The notes under the pieces: generated by a model
The model's input: only the letters and a program-made list of their open reading frames with translations
Told to the model about the DNA's origin: nothing
Database searches by the model: none
NCBI GenBank assembly: GCA_917880885.1
Contig: OU862919.1
Location: 54,225,058 to 54,289,057 of the forward strand
Direction: 5' to 3'
DNA length: 64,000 nucleotides
Source of the DNA: Limnephilus marmoratus
Lineage: Eukaryota; Arthropoda; Insecta; Trichoptera; Limnephilidae
Shown: piece by piece, positions 31,013 to 44,274 of the stretch
How the letters are laid out: each line of letters starts with the position of its first letter
How positions within the stretch are numbered: position 1 is the stretch's first letter
Position numbers and translations under genes: made by a program

Positions 31013-33529
31013 TTTGTACTGCGTTGAATGGACCGAGCTGCCAGTGATACGGTGTAAGGAGATTTTTTTAAAGGTTATCCTTGTGTCTAATATTTCTGAA
31101 GTTTTATCTAACTTACGAATGACGTGTAAAATATTATGTGCTGCATGGCCGAAGTTATGACAAACTTGGCATATTGGCATGCCTTATTTATTACTATTAC
31201 TAAATCAGGTGTTTTTTGTACTTATGCTGAACCGCCGAGTAAGAATCTAATAATAAAGATGGATTGATTATATGTTTTAAATTTATTTAATGCCTTTTGG
31301 TCTCGTACGAATACTTGAAAATGGAATTTAATTGGATATAGCGATGCAAAGTTTGAGACCCCGACGTATTTATAGAAAAACTATAACTATCTCAATCCAG
31401 TTGGGCGACATTAGGAAGGGGTTGAAGGGAAGGGTTTATTAATACGTGTTTTGAAGAGATGGCATTTAATGTAACAGGAAAGATTGAGTTAGGAGCTTGT
31501 AACAAGTCGAGGAAAGGACTCATTCTCATGCAGCCGACATTGACAACCACAAAATCTGCTCTTGAATTAATTAAATTAATAGGAGTCATACAAATTTATC
31601 GAAATAACTCGTCATTTTCTAAAATAGTTCAAGTCATCTGTTATCAAATGGTTTCCGTTCGTGCTCATGCGTTAACTTTGCCCAACGTGGATAATACACA
31701 TAATTTCATCTAAAATTGCAATCGTGTCATTACATTGCGAACTTTGGTCTCTCCCTGTGGGGAACATTCAATACGTAGATGTGGATCGTCATGCATTTGT
31801 CATTGGAAAATCATTTCTCTGGTCTGCATATTGTACCATTTGGAACTGTAATAATATTTATACCCAAATAGGGTCTCTAGATTATTATTTACTAGTAGTG
31901 ATATTTTTATATAAAAGTTGCAAGTTTTTTTTACGTAAAGTAGGTTCCCCAACCAATAAAAATCCTTCATTATGCTATGCTTTTTTATCCTCAAATTAAA
32001 TAGATAAGTGCGTAAGTTTGGTGAAGGGTGTGATATTTTCTCTTTCTACCTCTTTTAAACTTGATATTAAATATTTTTGGAATTCTTTCATCCCTTCAAG
32101 TTTTCTTGAACTTTTCTTTTGGCTCTGATCGATATTTAAATTTTTAAGGCTTTGCATGTGTGTAGTAGGGATGGAAAATTCCTCCCCTACGTCACGCAAG
32201 CCTTCATGAAAATTGGACCCTTATTTTCTTTGGTAACTACAGAAAGCTACTTGTAGCTCCCTTGTACTACATATCTTTAGAGATGTATGTACTTAACTGA
32301 TTAATACGTTATTTACGACCTTGAACGTAAATATTTTCGTATTTATGTTGTAATTAAACTCCATCAAACGTTGTGTAATTTTTTTGATTTATGGTATGGG
32401 ACCTTAATTACTTTCTCTTTTTGTGGTAACCTTTTGATTCTAAACAGAGCGTTGAGTTTCAAACTGTATTGGTCTCTCTCTTGCAAATCTAACTTTAAAT
32501 AATTTCTCTAAATGGGCTAACTTTCCTTTGTCGCTTATTATGATTCCCTACATCCTAACAAACTCGTAAATAAATTGTACTTATTGAAATTTCACATGTT
32601 TAATTGAATAGATTATTAAGAATGACTCAAATGGTTAATTGTTAGTAAATTTGATTATGATTGTTTTATGTCTGCCTGGCTCCCCTCCACTATGATTCAG
32701 CTGATATAAGGTACATATAAAGATGGATTTAGTAGGTTAATGTAATTAATTGATTGCATATTAGACGAACTCAGAATACCCCTTTTCTGCCGAAAATTTG
32801 GCGCCTTCCTCCTACAAGTAAACCAGGTGATCAGATTCTTACTAGAAATTCGCACAATCTTCTGGCGCGGATCGGTTAATTGATACCTAAGTTATCGCGT
32901 CCTAACCGTCCTTCCTCTTGCCATCATGCACTGCCTTCAGGTCGTCATCTGAGCCTAGATACCCCCAAATTCCTACTCCTCCAAGGTCTACTATTTACTT
33001 AGGGCGAACCGGTTTCGTCCTATATGCAATCATATACTCACGGTGTTGTGTAGAGTTACGGGTCGTGAATCCTCACTCTACGTACAGAAAATGATGTGAG
33101 AGTAACTCTGTCGAGTCTAAAACGCTAGCTGTAAGCGGGTCCACATCAATCAATGTACAGTACATAAAAAGATATATATGTAAACTTACATTTGGGAAGG
33201 ATTATAACTCGCAATTTGAGGCTAGCTAGTCTCAAATTCCGAGCTCGGATTTCGTGATAAGGAATTCTGCACAAAACCTTAGCCGATGACCGAATATATA
33301 CATGATAATAGTGGGTAATATTAATAGATACTAATAGAATAAGAAATTATTTTCGGTTTGTTCTGGAGTGCCGAAAATTCCAAGCTTTTGATTTGTTTGG
33401 TTGACAATTTTAAGAGATTGCCATCTCTATTATGTTTTGGTTAATGGTCCTTGGTTTTTTAGGAGCGACCACTGCCTCCCATTGTTGAACTGTTTTCCTA
33501 AATTTTCCCCCTAGGTTCAACTTTTGGTA
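31013..33529. other. unassigned AT-rich DNA
   Basis: No gene, RNA or repeat family recognised over 2.5 kb. Short open frames lack motifs. Confidence 0.5.
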
Positions 33530-34090
33530 AAATTTTTACTCTCCCGTGATTTTTCAACTGCTTCATGTAAATGATTGATACCTTATTAGAGTAATTATTT
33601 CATAAATTTTCCTCGAATTTTCCAGGTAATTCTTCAATACCCCTTAAACTAGCCCGTGATTTCCCAAATTTTTGATGTAACTAATTGCTACCTAGGAGAG
33701 TAGTTAATCCATAAAATTTTATTTGAATCTTCCATTTAGTTCTTCAATACTCCTTTATTTGACTATCCCGTGATTTTTCAAATGTTTGATGTACCTATCA
33801 TCAGTCCAGCTATATTAAACCCATTTATTCTTAATTGTTTCAAAATGATTTATAAGTGTAAGTTTTCTATCCCATTTTCTGTTTTTTTTTTTTTTTTCTT
33901 TTTTGTAATTCATCCATCCATTTTTGCTATTTTTCCGTGATCTTTTTTTTTTCTAATATTTTCATGTAGATGTTTGACACTTGTAGAAGTATCGCCCCCG
34001 AACTTCAGATGTTTTCATGTAAACTGCAAATCAAATTTGTTTCAACTAACCCGTGATTTTCCAAATGTTTCAAATAGATGATTTATTTTT
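33530..34090. repeat. diverged tandem repeat with a period of about 110-115 bp
   Basis: CCCGTGATTT-like cores recur at about 33543, 33652, 33767, 33935 and 34049, each followed by TTCAAATGTTTGATGTA-like sequence and, in several units, TTCTTCAATAC. Spacing is about 110, 115, 168 and 114 bp. Units are old and diverged. Confidence 0.55.
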
Positions 34091-34384
34091 TTTTGTAAAA
34101 TAAATACTAATTTCATTTTATATAAATTGTTTTAACCCTTTTGTATTTTAGAATCGTAGTAATGTTAGCCCGAAGCAATTTAGAATGTCAATTGTTTATT
34201 TTACTTTCGAACTCATAAACAAAATTGTAACTGACTTGGTGACCCACTAACCCAGTAACACACTTTCGGATAAGTACGTGGAATGACACGTGTTTTTGTT
34301 TATACTATGCATTCCGAACCAATTTGCCCCAATTAGTTCACCCTTTTCATTGTCTTGGTTTCACTTTATATCTGATCGAGGCCC

Positions 34385-34715
34385 CGTCTGCTAATTTATT
34401 ATACAGTATATACAATCATATACATATATATATACATAGGTTTTATACGTAAATAAAAGTGGTTTATATTCTAAATACACATATACATACATTACTTATA
34501 TATGTATAACATATCAATATAAACAGATATAACACATATATATGTCATAAACCTTTAATCATAATTGTGCAATATCTCTCTGAGATATTTTATTTCCGGA
34601 ATATATAAATATATATATATATACATACATTCAAGTATAATTTAACATACATATTTATATACATTATATATATATATATATCTTTTTTTTTTAATATACA
34701 TATATAGCACAGATT
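34385..34715. repeat. AT-rich microsatellite block
   Basis: Multiple (TA)n, (ATAC)n and (CATA)n runs, such as ATATATATATATACATACAT near 34610. Confidence 0.8.
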
Positions 34716-37700
34716 AGAATCAAGTAATATTTTGTCGTAATAATATAAGTTCTTATACCGACGATCAGCTGCCCTCTGCCTCGTCCATGTCTCTGAAAAA
34801 TATTTATACTTTATGTAAACTTACCCCAAAAGGTCTACTCCTGTCGGGTTCTACAACGACCAACCTTTTTGTTTGTATATATATTTTTTTCTAACTAATT
34901 CAGCTATTGTCTAACTAAACCTAAATTAATCCTTTCGATTTATTATTCCACTATTCTGTTGAATCTAAACTGAATTAATTGATGACTAATCTTTATCAAT
35001 CAAAATGTATTATATTTTCAAAACCCTTTGGTTAACTTAACAAATTAATTCATGATTATTATCATGCTTATTTATTTATTATTTGTTTTGACTTCCAGAT
35101 TTATTATTATAATTATTCCATCGTTAAAATAACATTCCGTCTAAATTATAATTTTTAAGCAATAACCACTTCACGATTATTTACGAAATAAGAGAATTAT
35201 TATCTTTATTCTTGTTTGTCACCGAACTTTTATTTTTTTATTTTTATTTTGCAGCAAGATAACGTATTTTACTATTTATTTAAACTTTCCGAAATGTTTA
35301 TTATTATTAAGTTACCACAATCTCATTTAACAACAATTTTAATAATTTGTATAATTTAGTGTAAAGTCCATATTTATTATTATTATTTTATCTAACACTA
35401 GATTAATCCTGTGATAAATTATTACGTTCGATTTGCACTTTATTTAAGGAACTATTATTGATATGATTTTTTTTTCCAAGTATTAAGTCCTAAAATTTAA
35501 CTAAACACTGCTTTTAAATTTGCCAAATACAGCACAACACTTTCCACCAACACAATTTAAATTTATGATTTAATCACCTCACTGAATCTAATTAATTATT
35601 ATTAATGGTACTAATTTCTTACACTGAATTTAATACCAAACTTTAGATACTTAGAACTTTCTGTTAAAATGCATTTTATCTAACACTCTCAAGATACTAA
35701 GTCCAAAATCACTTCTATCGACTTGACTCCAATTATTTCAGAGTCATAAAATTTATAACACTTAGAAAATTTTCAATTAATAACCGCTTTAGACGTCACG
35801 TCACGTAACTGCCACGTTTGATAATCCGACGATTCATCCCTCAAATGACCCATGTCCTAGATTATATACCCTGCCCAGGATTAGAATGGCCTATCTAAGC
35901 TATCTTTGATCCACGAATTTAACCTCTAACAACTCGAGATTTCATATATCGATTCTGTCATTTTTGTTTAACTGTCGTTAGGTCCACCTTTCATGACTTT
36001 CTTCATGCCCTATCTCGTTTAAACATTTTTCCAGGATCGGACCGGCGATATTACGTCAAAATGCCCCTCATTCCTTTGTCTGCTGGTCTTACGAATTTAC
36101 CTCAAATATCATGATTTTCGTATCCTTTTTTTTTCTCAAAATATAATAGGTACGTCTTCAATAAACTGTATATAATTCTCAATTTTGTTTATAGCTACCA
36201 GAACATGAACAAACTCATGCCAAAACTTTTAATATGCATTTTCCAATTTTCTTTTTATTAAATTCCTCCATATCTTCATGCCACCTATATGGATCAATTC
36301 AATTTTAAGCTGCATCGTCTCTACTTATGTCGTAGACTCGAATTTTCCTATTTTTTCTTATTTTCCTTTTATCCACGATGTTCTTTCTTTGATTTTCCTC
36401 ATTCATTCTCATGTAACTTTCCACAATTATATGATTAGTTACATTCCAAGCCAAATTTATTGTTTTCATCGCTACTTCTGAATTTTCATGAGTTTTCCTT
36501 ACGGAATCATCTTTTAATTGTCTTTATTTTCTTTTTTACTACCCCCCGTTTCGTCTTCGATGTATGTCACCTCTTAGAAAATTTCATTTTCTATATACTA
36601 CTACTTTTTTATGTTATTTTTCACATTTCTATAGGAGAAACTTCCACTTCGGCCCTTAAATATATGTCAATTTTTATTACTTCATATGGGTCATCCCCCA
36701 AATTCCGTCCCTTTCTTACCGAAATCCACATTAATTTAAAATTTGACATGTGTTTAGGTCTGGACTTCGATGTACCGATCGATAACTCAGCGTTTATTCG
36801 AGGGTAATAAAATATAACGGTTTTTTAGTTAAGTAAACTGTCCATAAGACCAATGATAATTTTTATCGTCCTAAAAGCCATTAAAATGGGTTTAATCACC
36901 TAATATCATGTTCGTTTTCTTATTGTTTAAACAACAAAATCACGTGTGAGATCGTCAACCCAAATAATGTTTCATTTTTCCTTGCAGTCTGTCCTATCTC
37001 CCATAGAATTCTCCTCAAACAATTGACGTAAAATAACCCCTTCCGTTTACTTTATCTAACGCAATGTGACTAGAATGACCACCCAATTTCAAATATATAA
37101 CGTTATCTATTTAAACTCGTCTGAAAATGCAAAATTAAGTCGAAATCTTATATTGCTCAATAAACACTTCCGTTTAAACGTCCATTTTTTCCATTAGCTT
37201 TTCTTTTCAAATCGTTTTCCAGGACTTTATTGCTTCATCTAAAGGTGACATTCCTAATTTCCAGCGTTTTTCTTCCTTTTAAATATCAAACGTACGCTTC
37301 TCTCCGAATCTGGCCTCCTATTGTTGATCACGTACTCGTTATACAACTGAATATTCCTGCAGTAGTTTTTCCTATGTTTCCCACGTCTTTTCTTTATCTA
37401 CCTCTTATTATAATTTTTCTTGTTATTTTCTTGCATAATTTTTTCAACATAATATGGATTAACTTGTTCGTTTCTTGCGGTTGCCGATACCTCCATTGCA
37501 CCGAATGTTTATTTTATCTCTGGGGTCATTGTATCCAATGCACCGGGCGTGAGACCCTGTTTACATTATAGTGTATTGATCTTTCGGTTGATGACGATAT
37601 TTTTTTTCCATAAATCTCTGATTAATTGCCTAGTTCAAAGTCCATCTCTTTGTTCAAAATCTGAATAAGCCCTCCATTCTGTGATTGGTTTCATTAATTA

Positions 37701-38405
37701 TTTATAGCTTTCTGCCTCTACCTGATTGGCTGTTGGTTTCAACTATTTATTTTTGAGCCTAAAGAAAGGGTCTTTCCCTGTGTCGTGACGATTTTTAATA
37801 CCATCTGTGATTTTTTTCTTAATACTGATCTCAATATCTTTAATTGTAGGTCCCTATCGTCAACAAGAATTCAATTTACTTTGAACCGATAGATGTCGCA
37901 AGTGTGTCCGTTTTATAAGTAATTGGTATTTTCTTTTTAAATTAAAGGGGTAGGCTACGATATTATATATATTTCTAATTTTCACTGTCGATTAATGCAA
38001 TACATCACAAGGGGAACAGCTGCGCGGCATTTTTCACATGAAATTTTAATTTGGATTTGAGACCAAGATTCTTTACCAGACTGAATGATATTTTTTTTAA
38101 TATAGAGTGTAGGAAATATCTTGTACGGCGAGATCTAGACTTGATCAAGCAATTATACTTTTTTAATTTGTGTTTCGTCAGAAAAAGCGCTATTTTTAAG
38201 ATTGATTTTTTTTTAAATTTAAATTAAATTTTATTTAAGCTGAAAGTTGGGCATATAATTTTTTTACAGTTACCATTAACTCACAAAAAACTGTCGATGT
38301 TGCGTCTTAAATCATTAAAAATAAAATTCTTTTATGACCTATTTAATTTAAAACACAAATAAATAAAGTACCAATATAGTTTTTGACATTTTCACCAAAA
38401 AAATT
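34716..38405. other. unassigned, pyrimidine-rich plus strand
   Basis: A long tract in which the plus strand is T/C-rich, most strongly at 36000-37600. Open frames up to 115 codons are low-complexity (F, I, L, S rich) and lack domain motifs. No splice-bounded exon, RNA or terminal repeats were recognised. Two GATTGG boxes near 37682 and 37724 are noted only. Confidence 0.4.
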
Positions 38406-38409
38406 CTCC

Positions 38410-38515
38410 GACCCAATCGGGGTGAATCGACCCAATCGGGGTGAATCGACCCAATCGGGGTGAATCGACTCAATCGGGGTGAATCGACCCAATCGGGGTG
38501 AATCGACCCAATCGG
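38410..38515. repeat. 19-bp minisatellite, about 5.6 copies
   Basis: Unit GACCCAATCGGGGTGAATC, with one C-to-T variant in the fourth copy (GACTCAATCGG). Otherwise perfect, which suggests recent amplification. Confidence 0.95.
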
Positions 38516-40272
38516 AAGAGAAATCTGGATTTTTTTTTAAATTACTTTTTGACAAAAAACATAAAATAATTTTGCAAACACTATAACTGTAACTACACAG
38601 AGAGGTATTTTCTTTCAACTAAAATTGAAACCGCGAACATCGGAATGAAGTATTGCCACAAAAATTTTAAAAGGGTTTGTCATGTTAATCCAAAAGGTTT
38701 AATATTTCCCTATGTTCTGTTTTGAGGATCTGAGGGAAACGTTCGCTAACAGCTTTGCAAAGAAATCAGGTGCAAGATAATGTTTGGTTTAACCGAAATT
38801 TATTACCCCTTTCGGGTCTAAAGGAAGGTCACAAAGTTTAAGCAAAGTTCGACAAAATGGTTCTCAGGTTCTCTCTGAATTCTATTGATATTGGAAACTT
38901 TGGAACAGTATTTTGGATTAATGCCAAATTGGAATTATTATCAAAGGTTTTATGGGGTCATAAATTAATTTAAAAGTAATAGATAATAAACGCCTATCCA
39001 GTAGTGCATATTTAGAAAATATTCAAAATATTTTTTTCCTATAAAAATCCATGAATACATTGAATTGAAAAGGTTTTCTGATTTAACATTCAAAATAATA
39101 AATCAGAAAAAAATACTTTTGTTTTCCAGAAAATACAAACTTGAAATAGGAAAAGTTACTTGTTCAAAGAAGCCGACATATTCTTTGATATCCGGACATA
39201 TTGTGTTCCATACATTTTGAACACCTGCTTAGACGTTTACAAAATGGCAAAAGTTTTTAGGCTGAAAAAATGACGAAAAGTTCACGGAAGGATTACCGAC
39301 TTAACTACTTTGCCAGTTAACTATGACGAATGAGGCGGCCGTTGGAGGCAAGGGTGTAGAAAGGTTTCTGAGAAATTCTTCGGATTATAATTTTCACTGA
39401 TTTTCATTTAAGTGATTTTATTTTCTTTGTTGTAATGAAAATCCATAAAACAGTTTAAATTGTTTGACGTTCACAAAGCGAAAATTTAGATAATGTGCTT
39501 TGGATGGGTTATTATTAATGATCCTACAATTCAAAGAAAATCTGGGTTGTAACTAATCTCCTTATGACAGGAAGTGAGTGAAAAGGGATTAAAAACGTAT
39601 GCATATTACTATTTATTCATATTTTGAAACAAGCGAAAGCGCAAAATTAATAAAATAAGTTTTTCCTTTTATTTTTCTCCGATGGTCTGCTTTTGGAGAA
39701 TCACATTCAATATTCATTCACTCAAAGATAGCTGAGATTGTCCTAAGCCAGTCCGGTCGAAATCGGTGCAATAAGATTAAGAAATTGGTTTTATTAATTT
39801 TTAGTAGTAAGTTTATATACTTTTAAATGACCTTAGTAAAAAAATAAACATCTGATATCTCTGTTGAAAGCACTAATGAAACTGCAAAATATTTAGGCAA
39901 CCAATCGGAGAAAGTTTTCTTGGCAACACGGAATTAATTAATATGTTTATTACATCACTTGCCAAGTGGACTGAGAAGTGGACCAAGTAGAAAGAACGCG
40001 CGTACCTATTTTGGAGCATTTAATTTTTAATTTTTCCTCGTTGAATGTAAAAACTAATAATTTTGTGTATAATTTCGTGTTGCTGAACGTGAACACTATT
40101 TAATTTTTCTTACCATGAATAATTTAACGAATGTTGAATTTCCTCTTTTCAAGCAATGATCTTAAATCAAGTCAAAAAATATAAGTTGACCCCAAAAACC
40201 TGATCCCTTATTTGCTGAATCAATCTCTTCTAAATGAATAACATATTTAAAATTAATAGATTTTTGTTTCTT
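38516..40272. other. unassigned AT-rich DNA
   Basis: Nothing recognised. Confidence 0.5.
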
Positions 40273-42680
40273 TTAACCCATTACCTCCATGACGATGTCT
40301 ATAGTCATCAAAAAAATTGATGAAAAGTATGATTTTTTTTCACTATGAACAAAGCTAAATCCCACCAAGTTGTTATGCAGCATTTACAGATCGGTACGTT
40401 AGCTTTTAATAATTAACATAATTTATTAAATTTTATTAATTATCCTATTTTTAATTATTTTTTTACTAAAGCCCTGAAAATAGACTAATTTTGAAAAAAA
40501 TAAAAAATAAATTTAAATCGGAAAAAAATAAAACATATGTGAAACACATATTGTTATCAAAAGATTAAATGGTCCGCAACACTGTTTCAACATAGTATTA
40601 TACGCATAAGATGACAGCTAGATGTCACTGAAATCAGGTGATGCCTGCGCGAAACCTTTGGAGGTTAGCTGTGACAGTGTTTACATAATTTTTTGGTTAG
40701 CTTGCCTTCAAATAATACGGTTTTGTAGTGTTTTTATGTGTGATTTTTATTGAAATCAGTAGTTTGTCTGCGGTTTTCGTATATTTTTTATCAAATGTAG
40801 AAAATACCTTCTTCTCCTCTACCTAATTCGTCGTTATAAAACGAAACCGTTGAATCAAGATGAAATGATGCCAGAATTGGAGCGCTCTTTTAGCTTAAGT
40901 GAAAGTGATGACAATAATATTGTTAGTAACACGCTATTGTTGTGATTCCTCAGAGAACGTTGGTGAACAGATCAACGAAGAGCATATTGACGATGATTTG
41001 ATGACATATAACGAAGATGCGGAGGTGGAGAACTTTCGAGATATTGCCGGCACATTTGTTATCGAGCGCAACATCGAAATTGAGAAAATTGATGTGACAT
41101 GCCTTGATGAGCATGAACCAGATGAATTCGCTAATGACCTTCAGTGGAATCAGCCTTCGACATCGTCCTGTGCGAGTCGTAATACCTTGCGAATATCTAT
41201 TTCAAATGCACCACCAGCCAAAAAATCAAAAAAAACAGTTCAAAAAGAAGTCTCACTATAAACAAAAGTGGTCTAAGGCTACCTGTTCCAAGCAATGCCA
41301 TATTCCGGAGCATCTGATACATATGACTCCGAATTAGTTTAAGGATTATCCGTCCTACTTTTATGATGGATTATATAGAGTTCCCCGCACGCCATGAGCT
41401 ATTTATAGACAATTTCTTCACATCTCACCATTTGATGTGTATCCTGAAGTATAAGATAATGCGCGCTACTGGCACACGTAAGCCAGTTCGCTTCTCAACC
41501 TTGAAGCTTCAGGCAAGTTGAAGACAGGAAAGCAATTGCCTAAAGGTAACATTTTCTTTTATATTTCCCTTGCGCATAGCGTTCATTTACCTTAAGTGTA
41601 ACTCTCACCGCTCTTATAATTATAGGTAAATTTGAGGTGGTGGTAGACATAGAAAACCAAATCCTCGTATGCCGTTGGTAGGACAGCCATGTAGTAACAG
41701 TGGCCACGAACTATGATTGAATGGAGCCAATAAGTCAAGTGCAACGTTGGCAGATATAGAAGAAAGACAAAAAAGGCAAAATTTTGAATAAAGCATGCAA
41801 AAAAATTGATTGCCCGGCGCCAATACAAAATTACAATTTGGGAATGGGTGGACCTCCATGATAATGGTATACAAAATTATCGGGTCAACAACGTTCGGTC
41901 AGAGAAGTGGTACTGGCCTTTATTTGTATCTTGCCTCAGCAGCGCTCTTGTCTCTTGTAAATGGATGGAAGTTGCAATGCTTCTTGAGGAAGTATGATAT
42001 GGGAAACCAGAAGATGACTAGGCAACAGAGAAACCCTTCCCAGAAGGCATTCCATGTGGAGGTTACCCCTACTCTGTTATTATCTTTTCCAAATCAGGTC
42101 AATGCCGAATTCGGAGAACCTTTTGTGAAGGAAGGCCATGACGTAGAAGATGGGAATTGTGCGCCTCGAATGCAAGAATTTCATTTGCAATATCGTGGCA
42201 AATCTCATATTCGTTATGCTCTGTGTAAAAAAAATCCAACAGGCTATCGGTGCCGGGCCTGCAACCGAGCCCTTCATTTTGACTTCTTCGAACGGTATCA
42301 CTTAAATAATAATTTGCTTAGGTCTGGTTAGGTTTCCTCATTTCTGAATTTTTTTTTATATTTGAATTTTTGTTATTTTGCGTATTTTCCATTAATATTT
42401 TTTTTCATTGAATTATAAACAAAGGCAATTGTTTATTTAATATTATCAATATAAATCACACAGTAGACTACACTTTACTTATAGTTGACATAAATTTTGC
42501 TTAGGGGGGTTACCTCCAAGGGTTGCATTTAGGCATCAATTTTCTAGACGCACTGGTGAGAGGGTGGATGGGCGGAAAATTCTAAAACTGATTTTGGGCT
42601 CTCTTTTAAGTCTATACTATCGGGTTATAATGATAATTCAAGTTTATAAAAATAAAAAAAAATTCATGGAGGTAATGGGT
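40273..42680 (+). mobile_element. piggyBac-type transposon, decayed, with terminal inverted repeats
   Basis: TTAA at 40273-40276 precedes the inverted repeat CCCATTACCTCCATGA (40277-40292). Its exact complement TCATGGAGGTAATGGG lies at 42664-42679. TTAA is the obligatory piggyBac target. The right-hand TTAA is replaced by TCAC, where a Penelope-like remnant begins. The element is about 2.4 kb and holds a piggyBac-like transposase relic. Confidence 0.85.
40860..42331 (+). pseudogene. piggyBac-like DDE transposase, heavily broken
   Basis: Pieces appear in order over several frames: an acidic N-terminus (ELERSFSLSESDD, then EQINEEHIDDDLMTYNEDAE), YPSYFYDGLYRVPRTP, ARYWHT, a KLKTGKQLPKG block, then DSHVVTVATNYD, MEPISQVQRW, PAPIQNYNLGMGG, YRVNNVRSEKWYWPLFVSCL and a C-terminal cysteine motif (LCKKNPTGYRCRACNRALHF ... 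YH). These match the order of conserved blocks in piggyBac transposases, which excise and insert at TTAA using a DDD active site. MGGPP replaces the usual MGGVD, losing that conserved Asp. Many stops and frameshifts rule out function. Confidence 0.8.
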
Positions 42681-43060
42681 CACGTTTATTGTTTATAAAA
42701 AAATTACAAGTTTCGTGAGCGATGCTCACGTCTTCAGGGTTTACGTAAAACTAATAATAACAATAAACTTAACGGTGTCAATGGAAAATGAAAAGGTGGA
42801 AAAATGGAAAGGTGGGAGTGGGAAGGTAGAAGGGGGACAATAGGGCATAATTTACAAAGGAAACAAGTTCAATAATGGGTCATTTTCTGATTGTTTATAA
42901 TATTTAAGTTCGAATTTACGCTCTTTCTAATTTATAAGATTTCCAATTTGTCCAACTGATTGCCATTATTAATATTACAATGTAGTAATTCATCTCCACT
43001 ATTAAACTCAAAAGTGTGACTCGTCTGCCGCAAATGATTGGCAACATAATATATTGGTTT
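42681..43060 (-). pseudogene. Penelope-like element remnant: GIY-YIG C-terminus and 3' end
   Basis: On the minus strand, about 43040 to 42880 reads YYVANHLRQTSHTFEFNSGD, ELLHCNINNGNQLDKLEIL, a stop, then IRKSVNSNLNIINNQ. This follows the pattern at the end of Penelope-like endonucleases: (A/V)NH or ADH, H-x-F, LLH, a basic/acidic LE-x-LEI stretch and a final N-LLN-x-Q. A hammerhead-like motif sits about 140 bp downstream at 42690-42745, where Penelope-like elements are known to carry such ribozymes. RT and the catalytic GIY-YIG residues are absent. The call rests on motif pattern alone. Confidence 0.6.
42690..42745 (-). ncRNA. hammerhead-ribozyme-like motif (Penelope-like 3' end)
   Basis: Minus strand: CTGAAGA (42737-42731), one extra C, stem II GTGAGC / GCTCAC (six perfect pairs, loop ATC), GAAAC (42714-42710), TT, GTA. 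The core CUGANGA...GAAA and a GUA site are present. Stem I pairing immediately next to the core is poor in this copy (ACC against ATT). Confidence 0.5.
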
Positions 43061-44274
43061 AGTTGGATTTATTGGTCGTTGTTACATAACAGGGCAAACA
43101 CTTTGAAACGATTTGCAGAATTTCGACCTCCTCGACTCCTCTCTGAAAAATAATTAAACGTACGAATAACAATATTACATTATCCCTTCAACTGGCACCA
43201 TTCGTTTTTTTGTTCCCATTCTCATCGTACAATTATTGTTCCGACGAAATCCATTCAGCATTTAACCCTTGGTCTGGTTTTATGTACAAAAAGTCACCCG
43301 CGACCCTCATAACTTTATGCAACCCTGGTTTATCATGCGGAACAATGGCATAAAAGGCAGTTGAAGGCGATTATTCTCGCATACTTACTTACAAAATGTA
43401 TTGAAGCAAGGGATGAATGTGTTATGCGTGGAATATTATCATCATATTTATTATCATTCTATCTTCATTATTATTGTGTTTAATAATCCGTAGGACTATT
43501 TTTAATTTATGTACTTCTTGGGTATTAACTATGTAACAATTTCTAGACACTTGGTTTTGAAGAGTTTTATTCACAATGTACATTTTTGTTACTTCATTTT
43601 ATTGATTTACTGCCCGCTTCGACACATCCGGGTCATTCACTGGCGTTCTTTAAACGAACTTAAAAATCGTATAAGTGCTGAAATGAAAAGATATTATTAG
43701 GTGAGGGTAGTGGGAGTGGCGATTTGAGGGGAGGAGAAAGGTGGGAGGAGTCAACATATAAAGAAAACTTTAAGATGACTTACAAGGTGCTCTTATTTAT
43801 TTGACTAAATTTATTTTTGATTTAATTTTTTTAAGTGTGTATGTCAATTTTAGACTGCAAGTGAATGGATGTATGGACCGGTACTAAGTACTTAAATCAA
43901 ATTTAATAATTTTATCGTTAAGTTCTGATAGTATTTTAGTTTCTCAATATTGTGACAGCCATTTCGTTGTTCAAAGCCAATACCAAACTTTGGTTTTTCG
44001 CATTGAGATTGAGATATTTGAATGATGTTAATGACTTATTAATATTTTCGGTTAGAACCGATTTACTTAGATACTCGTAATAAATTATGTGAGATTAATG
44101 GTGCAACCTTCGCCGCACCTTTTTAAATAGTTTTGCAATGACGTGAATTAAGTTGAGAATTACCAGTGATGAAAAATAATTTAAATATTTAATAAATTCC
44201 TGGATTATTTTAAAGAATTATTTGCTTAGGTTGCTTAAAAACAATAAGGAGTTGAGAAAAAAATATTTTTAAAT
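43061..44274. other. unassigned sequence; possible LINE 3' scrap near 43620-43800
   Basis: A short frame ending HWRSLNELKNRISAEMKRYY at 43700 looks like the last residues of a LINE protein, followed by a G-rich stretch, but there is too little for a firm call. The rest is AT-rich and unrecognised. Confidence 0.35.

Noticed and set aside
36278..37571. Several 67-115 codon plus-strand frames
   Set aside because: F/I/L/S-rich translations of a pyrimidine-rich strand; no conserved motif.
38410..38515. CRISPR array
   Set aside because: Head-to-tail 19-bp units with no unique spacers; a minisatellite. The window is also eukaryotic.
40899..41261. Independent 120-codon host gene
   Set aside because: Its acidic N-terminus and position just inside the piggyBac terminal repeat make it the decayed 5' part of the transposase.
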